Assembly (NCBI GenBank): GCA_016838945.1
Contig: JADLKP010000066.1
Span: forward strand, 1-9,751
DNA from: Methanobrevibacter sp.
GTDB taxonomy: Archaea > Methanobacteriota > Methanobacteria > Methanobacteriales > Methanobacteriaceae
Length of the DNA: 9,751 nt
Direction of reading: 5' to 3'
The notes beneath the pieces were generated by a model. That model was given only the letters and a program-made list of their open reading frames with translations, ran no database searches and was not told the DNA's origin. Made by a program: the position numbers and the translations under genes. Position 1 is the stretch's first letter. Each line of letters starts with the position of its first letter. Below are positions 6,075-9,751 of the stretch, in pieces.

Positions 6075-6545
6075 TTATCCCATTTTGATAACTGGCAATT
6101 GGATTTCAGTCACCATATCATTTTCATCTTCTACTTCATATTTGTTTTTAATGTAAATTTCCTTAGGGGATCCGATAATGTCATATTTGTTTTCAATGGA
6201 GTATTCTGCCATTGTATTATAGGTTTCTTGAATATTGTCCATGCTTCCATTATGGATACCGGATAAGACTGTGTGTTCAATAAGGGTCACTATTCTTATT
6301 TCTTCAGTTTCGTCAGGGTCTAATTCTGGGTTGATAGGAATTCCAACATCATAGACAACTTCATCTTCCTTTACAGTTCTTGGATTATTGTAGAATATTG
6401 CAAATAATTTTCCAGCAGATTCGATTTCCTCAACTTCTAACCAACCGCTCAATCTACCGATTAGAACTTCCATATCATTTAGTGATCCTTTATAATTCAT
6501 TATCGCTACTTTTTGGTCTCCAATTGTTTTTTCTTTGATTTCCAT
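6075..6545 (-). CDS. Stand-alone GyrI-like (AraC effector-binding type) small-molecule-binding domain protein
   Basis: The 156 residues have the two-fold repeated pattern of the GyrI-like/SHS2 domain: an opening VKE-like strand (MEIKEKTIGDQKVAIMNYKG, 1-20), a helix (LIGRLSGWLEVEEI), the FAIFYNNPRTVKEDEVVYDVGIPI segment starting at 48, then a second half with LSGIHNGSMDNIQETYNTMAEYSIENKY and EIYIKNKYEVEDENDMVTEIQLPVIKMG at the end. In bacteria this domain binds amphipathic ligands as part of AraC/MerR regulators, or stands alone as in GyrI/SbmC. No DNA-binding domain is attached here, so it may be a ligand or toxin binder, or the sensor part of a partner system. The start is supported by TAGGTG at 6551-6556 (complement), 5 nt before ATG. 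It leads a probable two-gene unit with the lysine-rich protein. Family confidence is good; the ligand is unknown. Confidence 0.8.
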   Translation of the reverse strand: MEIKEKTIGDQKVAIMNYKGSLNDMEVLIGRLSGWLEVEEIESAGKLFAIFYNNPRTVKEDEVVYDVGIPINPELDPDETEEIRIVTLIEHTVLSGIHNGSMDNIQETYNTMAEYSIENKYDIIGSPKEIYIKNKYEVEDENDMVTEIQLPVIKMG

Positions 6546-6582
6546 GTTTACACCTAAATATTAAATAATATCTTTTTTATCT

Positions 6583-6594
6583 ATTTAAATTTTT
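6583..6594 (-). promoter_or_regulatory. Candidate TATA element of the GyrI-like gene
   Basis: The complement reads AAAAATTTAAAT about 40-50 bp before the start codon, which would allow a short leader of roughly 15-25 nt carrying the AGGTG site. The surrounding DNA is so AT-rich that this is only a candidate. Confidence 0.3.
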
Positions 6595-6638
6595 TATTAT
6601 CGCTATACTTTGAGCATATTTTTAGACAGTTTTAAGAC

Positions 6639-6684
6639 AGTTTTTTAGATAGTTTTTTAGATAGTTTTTTAGATAGTTTTTAAG
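6639..6684. repeat. Tandem 12-bp T-rich repeat downstream of moeA
   Basis: AGTTTTTTAGAT occurs at 6639-6650, 6651-6662 and 6663-6674 without a mismatch, followed by a partial copy AGTTTTTAAG at 6675-6684. An irregular relative (AGACAGTTTTAAGACAG) precedes it at 6624-6640. It lies 3' of moeA, which runs on the minus strand, so its RNA would be A-rich and not a classical terminator for moeA. Confidence 0.93.
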
Positions 6685-6711
6685 CAATGTTTAAGAATAG
6701 AGTTTAGGTAA

Positions 6712-7956
6712 TTAGTTAAACAAAATAACCTCTACCTCTTCACCTTCTTCAAGCAATTCTGTCTGTTTAGAAACTTTTGTATATCCTGCAGCACTTGCAA
6801 GTGAGAATATTGCTCCAGAGTCTTTGAATATTGGATAAACTGTATCATCTTCAACTCTAACCAATTGGTATTGCATCCTTCCAATTGGGGAATGGATTCT
6901 TCTTGCTAAAGTTCCTTTAATTGTTTTTGATTCTTCTTCCTCTTTAAATCCCGCTAACTTTTTGATTGCAGGTGCAAAGAATACGTTGAATATTACAATT
7001 GCAGATACGGGATTTCCGGGAAGTCCGATGACTATTTTTCCATCAATAACTCCAAGAATGGTTGGCTTTCCAGGCTGGACAGTGATTCCATGAACATAAA
7101 CTTCTCCAAGTTCATCTAAAATATGTCTGATGTTGTCTCCAACACCTGCAGATGTTCCTCCTGAGCATAAGAGGATGTCACATTCCTTTAATGATTCCTG
7201 AATCTTGGTTTTCAAGTCGTCATAGACATCCTTTACGATTCCCAAGCATTTTCCTTCTGCACCGCAATTGTCTGTTGCTGCCTTTATCATTTCACTGTTG
7301 ACATCATAGATTTTTCCAGGTTTCAACTCTTCCTGATTGGTCAACAATTCGTTTCCAGTTGAAATGATTCCTACTTTAGGCTTTTTATAGACTTCAACGG
7401 CATCTATTCCTTGAGCGGCTATTACCCCTATCTTCGGAGGGTTAAGAAGGATGTTTTCTTCAAGTATTGTTTGGCCTTCCTTCACATCTGAACCCTTTTG
7501 GCCTATGTCTTGTGTAGGAGTGACGCTTGTCAATATCTCAATTTCATCTTCTTCAAGCTCATCGTTATCTTCTGGCCTATTGCAGAATTCCACCATGACA
7601 ACAGCATCAGCACCATTTGGCATAGGTGCTCCAGTGCTTATCTCCACACATTTTCCAAGTTCCACAGTCTTATCTGTAAATGATCCTGCTTCTAAAAAGC
7701 CAATGACCTTAAGCTTTTTAGGGTTTTCTTCATTTACACCATAACTGTCTTCTGCTTTAATTGCAAAACCATCTTTCAATGACCTGTTAAATGGTGGAAA
7801 ATCAATTCTACTTTCAATTTTGCTAAATGTGATTCTATTGTTGCTCTGTGAAATGCCTATAATTTCAGATTGTGGAGTATAGAGTTCATCAAATTTTTCA
7901 TTAATGATCTCCTTTGCTTCATCCACTTCTTTGATTTTTAAAAATTCTACTCCCAT
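6712..7956 (-). CDS. moeA: Molybdopterin molybdenumtransferase MoeA
   Basis: MoeA inserts molybdate (or tungstate) into adenylylated molybdopterin, the last step of Mo/W cofactor synthesis in the cytoplasm. In a methanogen the main client would be formylmethanofuran dehydrogenase. The 414 residues are normal length. Motifs in order: DFPPFNRSLKDGFAI (52-66, D62 matching the E. coli active-site Asp59), STGAPMP (108-114 region), GADAVVMVE (115-123), STGNEL (199-204), YDVNS (217-221, D218), SGGTSAGVGD (265-274, D274), QPGKP (294-298), GLPGNPVSA (311-319) and a C-terminal domain IV from about 340. NRSLKDGF differs from the commoner NSAMDGYA of bacteria but keeps the DG pair. An acidic loop (128-140) is inserted in domain II. 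ATG at 7956 is supported by AAGGT 6 nt upstream. No moaA, moaE or mobB is adjacent, so it stands alone, divergent from aIF1A. Confidence 0.95.
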   Translation of the reverse strand: MGVEFLKIKEVDEAKEIINEKFDELYTPQSEIIGISQSNNRITFSKIESRIDFPPFNRSLKDGFAIKAEDSYGVNEENPKKLKVIGFLEAGSFTDKTVELGKCVEISTGAPMPNGADAVVMVEFCNRPEDNDELEEDEIEILTSVTPTQDIGQKGSDVKEGQTILEENILLNPPKIGVIAAQGIDAVEVYKKPKVGIISTGNELLTNQEELKPGKIYDVNSEMIKAATDNCGAEGKCLGIVKDVYDDLKTKIQESLKECDILLCSGGTSAGVGDNIRHILDELGEVYVHGITVQPGKPTILGVIDGKIVIGLPGNPVSAIVIFNVFFAPAIKKLAGFKEEEESKTIKGTLARRIHSPIGRMQYQLVRVEDDTVYPIFKDSGAIFSLASAAGYTKVSKQTELLEEGEEVEVILFN

Positions 7957-8074
7957 TGTATGACCTTAAAATTTTTAATTAACTTTTTTAATTAATTTTT
8001 ATATCAATATTAATATGTTTACTATTTGTAATTTTATATATTTATATTATGTATTGTAAAATTTTTTTAAAAAA

Positions 8075-8090
8075 GGGAAATCTTTATAAA
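8075..8090 (+). promoter_or_regulatory. Candidate archaeal BRE/TATA promoter upstream of aIF1A
   Basis: GGGAAA (8075-8080), a purine-rich BRE-like stretch, is followed by CTTTATAAA (8082-8090), a good match to the methanogen TATA box. Transcription would start near 8110-8115 and leave a leader of about 185 nt before the TTG at 8299. It stands out from its surroundings by the GGG. Confidence 0.5.
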
Positions 8091-8190
8091 TTATCTTGTT
8101 AGTATTTATATTAAGAAATATATAATATATAATAATAAATTATTAACTTTGCTTAAACAATATTTTTTATTTAATTTAATGAATAATATG

Positions 8191-8202
8191 AAAATTTAAA
8201 AA
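8191..8202 (+). promoter_or_regulatory. Second, closer candidate promoter for aIF1A
   Basis: GAAAA followed by TTTAAAAA (8195-8202) could place transcription start near 8222-8228, with a leader of about 75 nt. It is a weaker match than the 8082 element. Confidence 0.3.
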
Positions 8203-8286
8203 CATTTATTCTAATTGTTTAATCTGATATTAATTTATTAATTATTTCAAATTGATGTATTATTAAATAATTTTGGAGAATGCATA

Positions 8287-8294
8287 GGAAGTGA
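8287..8294 (+). promoter_or_regulatory. Ribosome binding site selecting the TTG start of aIF1A
   Basis: GGAAGTGA ends 4 nt before TTG at 8299, the same spacing as the AGGTGA before neuB. No in-frame ATG lies upstream that would give a family-like N-terminus, so TTG is the start. Confidence 0.75.
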
Positions 8295-8298
8295 ATTT

Positions 8299-8604
8299 TT
8301 GAGTAAACCGCAAAATAATCAACAACAAGAATATAGGAGAGTTCGCACTCCAAAAAAAGGTGAGATTCCTGGAGTTGTAGAACAAATTATGGGACATGGA
8401 AAAATTAAAGTTAGATGTGCTGATGGTAATATTAGAATGACACGTATTCCAGGTAAAATGAAAAAAAGAATTTGGATACGTGAAGGGGATGTGGTTCTTG
8501 TAAAACCTTGGGATTTCCAATCTGATCAAAAAGCAGATGTGATTTGGAGATACACAAGAACGGAATCCAATTGGCTTGAAAGAAAAGGTTATTTGACTAT
8601 GTAA
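8299..8604 (+). CDS. eif1A: Translation initiation factor aIF1A
   Basis: Archaeal homologue of eIF1A/bacterial IF1, an OB-fold factor that binds the A site of the 30S subunit during initiation. The 101-residue protein has the typical basic N-terminal tail (YRRVRTPKKGEIPG, residues 11-24), the OB-fold core with GVVEQIMGHGKIKVRCADGN, the MTRIPGKMKKRIWIREGDVV segment and the C-terminal WDFQSDQKADVIWRYT. It is complete and closely matches the family throughout. The start is TTG, not ATG: the plus frame holds no usable ATG and GGAAGTGA sits 4 nt upstream. It is followed by a hairpin and T-tract, then by the RIO1-type kinase gene; the aIF1A-RIO1 pairing is common in archaea. A TTG start and a long AU-rich leader may tune its level, by inference. 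Confidence 0.96.
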   Translation: MSKPQNNQQQEYRRVRTPKKGEIPGVVEQIMGHGKIKVRCADGNIRMTRIPGKMKKRIWIREGDVVLVKPWDFQSDQKADVIWRYTRTESNWLERKGYLTM

Positions 8605-8634
8605 ATTAGGCAAATCGTCTGATTTACTTTTTTT
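8601..8634 (+). terminator. Hairpin plus T-tract terminator after aIF1A
   Basis: GTAAATTAG (8601-8609) pairs with CTGATTTAC (8619-8627) over 9 bp with one G-U wobble, leaving a 9-nt loop; seven T follow (8628-8634), then another T-rich run. The stem includes the TAA stop at 8602-8604. It suggests that at least part of the aIF1A transcription ends here, before the RIO kinase gene. Confidence 0.65.
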
Positions 8635-8786
8635 ATTTTTTACTCAATATAAATTTATGATAAAAATTTTTTATAAAAATCCATAATAAAAATTTACCTT
8701 TACTTTCTTATTCTATTTTACTTTTTTTATACTTTAATTCTTGAAACTTTTTTTAGTTAAATTCTAATTTTAAAAACGGTGTTTTT
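8605..8786 (+). promoter_or_regulatory. Intergenic region with possible separate promoter for the RIO kinase
   Basis: After the terminator, 150 bp of A/T-rich DNA contain TATA-like stretches, for example TTATAAAAAT at 8671-8680 and TTTTTTATACTTTAA near 8723-8737, that could start transcription of the kinase gene. GGTG at 8778-8781 lies 5 nt before its ATG. No coding potential is seen. Confidence 0.4.
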
Positions 8787-9692
8787 ATGGAAAAGAATTC
8801 AAAAATAGCTGATGCTGATGTGGAACTTATTGAAGATGACTTCTTGGAAGATGATCTTTTAGAAGATGATTTATTAGAAGACGATTCAATGGATGTTGAT
8901 TCTGATGATGAAGATATGGATGAGAATCCAAGAGTTGCAAAAGCAGATGCAGAAGTTCAAAAATTGATTTCACAAAAAAGAATAAAAGATTCTGATGATA
9001 GGAAGGTATCCAGCGAAATCTTTGACAAGGCAACATTGCAGGTACTTTATAAGTTAGCCAATCAAGGTCATTTAGATGTATTGAATGGGGCAATAAGTAC
9101 AGGTAAAGAAGCTAATGTATTGAAGGGAATTAAGGATGACGGTTCCATAGTTGCAGTAAAGATTTATAGGATAGCAACCTCAGACTTTAAGAAAATGCAA
9201 TATTATATTGCTGGCGACCCTCGTTTTAATGTTAGATCAAGCAATAAAAGACAACTGATTAATAATTGGGTTAATAAGGAATTTAGGAATTTGACAAGAC
9301 TTAAGGATGCAGGAGTATACGTTCCAAAAGCAATTACAAGCTTAAGCAATGTTTTGATAATTGAATTCATTGGAGATGAAGATGGAAACCCTGCACCAAC
9401 AGTTAAGAATCTCCCACCTCAAGACCCAAATGACTTCTTTGAAAAATTAGTGGACCAAATGGATAAATTCATTAATAAGGCTAATCTGATTCATGGTGAC
9501 TTGTCAACTTACAATATTTTGAATTATGATGAGGAGCCGGTGATTATTGATGTTTCCCAATCTGTTGTAAGGGATCATATAATTGCTAATGAACTCCTTG
9601 AGAGAGACATAAAAAACATTAGCTTTGAATTTTCCAAGATGGGTGTTGACACTTCAATAGAAGACTTGACCAATCGTTTAATAAGAGAATAA
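8787..9692 (+). CDS. rio1: RIO1-type atypical serine protein kinase/ATPase with acidic N-terminal extension
   Basis: RIO1 proteins act in late maturation of the small ribosomal subunit. Domain order: an acidic tail (about 1-48), a winged/helical linker to about 100, then the RIO kinase fold with P-loop STGKEANV (104-111), VAVKIYR with lysine K125, catalytic loop IHGDLSTYN (235-243; D238, N243) and metal site IIDVSQSV (253-260; D255). STGKEANV and DVSQSV identify RIO1 rather than RIO2. All key residues are present. The tail contains four pentads, LIEDD-FLEDD-LLEDD-LLEDD (14-33), then another Asp/Glu-rich run to 46, giving a product of 301 residues, longer than compact archaeal RIO1 proteins of about 260. 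ATG at 8787 is backed by GGTG 5 nt upstream. In many archaea a KH-domain rRNA-processing gene follows; the window ends 59 bp after this stop, so this cannot be checked. Confidence 0.95.
   Translation: MEKNSKIADADVELIEDDFLEDDLLEDDLLEDDSMDVDSDDEDMDENPRVAKADAEVQKLISQKRIKDSDDRKVSSEIFDKATLQVLYKLANQGHLDVLNGAISTGKEANVLKGIKDDGSIVAVKIYRIATSDFKKMQYYIAGDPRFNVRSSNKRQLINNWVNKEFRNLTRLKDAGVYVPKAITSLSNVLIIEFIGDEDGNPAPTVKNLPPQDPNDFFEKLVDQMDKFINKANLIHGDLSTYNILNYDEEPVIIDVSQSVVRDHIIANELLERDIKNISFEFSKMGVDTSIEDLTNRLIRE
8826..8885 (+). repeat. 15-bp in-frame repeat encoding LLEDD pentads
   Basis: Four consecutive five-codon units encode LIEDD, FLEDD, LLEDD and LLEDD at the N-terminus of the RIO kinase. The DNA copies are imperfect (GAAGATGAT/GAAGACGAT variation), so the repeat is not brand new, and the protein pattern is better kept than the DNA. 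Confidence 0.9.
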
Positions 9693-9703
9693 TTAATTGT
9701 AGA

Positions 9704-9747
9704 ATTTTAATATTATTTTAATATTATTTTAATAATATTTTAATAGA
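9704..9747. repeat. 11-bp A/T tandem repeat after the RIO kinase gene
   Basis: ATTTTAATATT occurs at 9704-9714 and 9715-9725 exactly, then as ATTTTAATAAT (9726-9736) and ATTTTAATAGA (9737-9747). It begins 12 bp after the stop codon. Its T4 runs could contribute to transcription termination, but it continues to the window edge and may be longer. Confidence 0.85.
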
Positions 9748-9751
9748 ATTT

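Larger units (their letters stand above)
7957..8298. promoter_or_regulatory. Divergent AT-rich promoter and leader region between moeA and aIF1A
   Basis: No gene is visible in these 342 bp. On the plus strand there are two promoter candidates for aIF1A (8075-8090 and 8191-8202). On the minus strand AATATATAAA (complement of 8033-8042) is a possible TATA element for moeA. Everything else is low-complexity A/T. I looked for a structured RNA or tRNA after the 8082 box and saw no GC-rich stems. Confidence 0.55.

Noticed and set aside
8100..8290. Possible structured RNA or riboswitch in the leader after the 8082 TATA box
   Set aside because: The stretch is nearly all A/U with no GC-containing stems or known aptamer motif visible by eye; a covariance search would be needed to reopen this.
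8263..8613. Minus-strand 116-codon frame opposite aIF1A
   Set aside because: It is the complement of a fully conserved aIF1A gene, its composition (Phe, Ser, His, Asn) is typical of antisense frames, and no family is recognisable.
8827..9093. Minus-strand 88-codon Leu/His-rich frame opposite the RIO kinase N-terminus
   Set aside because: Its Leu/His repeats are the antisense reading of the Glu/Asp pentads.
1..9751. Search for transposase, integrase, toxin-antitoxin, restriction or defence genes
   Set aside because: None of the convincing coding regions shows the motifs of such families; all but the lysine-rich gene have a recognisable housekeeping, biosynthetic or ligand-binding family.

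Overview
The window reads as chromosomal DNA of a methanogenic archaeon of the order Methanobacteriales, most likely Methanobrevibacter or a close relative. The evidence is the archaeal translation and ribosome-biogenesis genes (aIF1A, a RIO1-type kinase), an archaeal-type phosphoglycolate phosphatase, HypD (NiFe hydrogenase maturation), MoeA (Mo/W cofactor), very AT-rich DNA with almost pure A/T intergenic stretches, and ribosome binding sites of the form AGGTGA placed 4-6 nt before start codons. The genus is inferred by eye; no 16S or database comparison was possible.

Layout. (1) 1-2079, minus strand: a nonulosonic (sialic-type) acid module. A 572-residue protein fusing a NeuA-type CMP-sugar synthetase to a PseG-like domain is followed by the first 77 codons of a NeuB-type synthase that runs off the left edge. 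Together they would supply a CMP-activated nonulosonate for surface glycans. (2) 2080-2377: A/T-only divergent promoter region. (3) 2378-5609, plus strand: hypD, a HAD-family phosphoglycolate phosphatase and a PmbA/TldE-type protein, closed by a GC-rich hairpin plus T-tract that overlaps the last stop codon. (4) 5723-6545, minus strand: a GyrI-like ligand-binding protein followed by a small, very lysine-rich protein of unknown function. (5) 6712-7956, minus strand: moeA. (6) 7957-8298: divergent, AT-rich promoter and leader region. (7) 8299-9692, plus strand: aIF1A with a TTG start, then a RIO1-type kinase with an acidic pentad-repeat N-terminus, separated by a hairpin/T-tract terminator.

How the genes work together. 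HypD and MoeA serve metalloenzymes central to hydrogenotrophic methanogenesis (NiFe hydrogenases; Mo/W formylmethanofuran dehydrogenase). aIF1A and RIO1 both act on the small ribosomal subunit and are neighbours in many archaea. The sialic-type module serves the cell surface. The rest is housekeeping or unknown.

A notable non-coding feature is that most gaps carry a short tandem repeat (periods 10, 29, 10, 12 and 11 bp), several T-rich on the plus strand regardless of the direction of the neighbouring gene. I see no CRISPR array, transposase, tRNA or rRNA. I do not see a clear undescribed defence or mobile system. The most unusual items are the NeuA-PseG fusion, the lysine-rich/GyrI-like gene pair, the acidic repeat of the RIO kinase, the non-ATG aIF1A start with a long AU-rich leader, and the repeat tracts.
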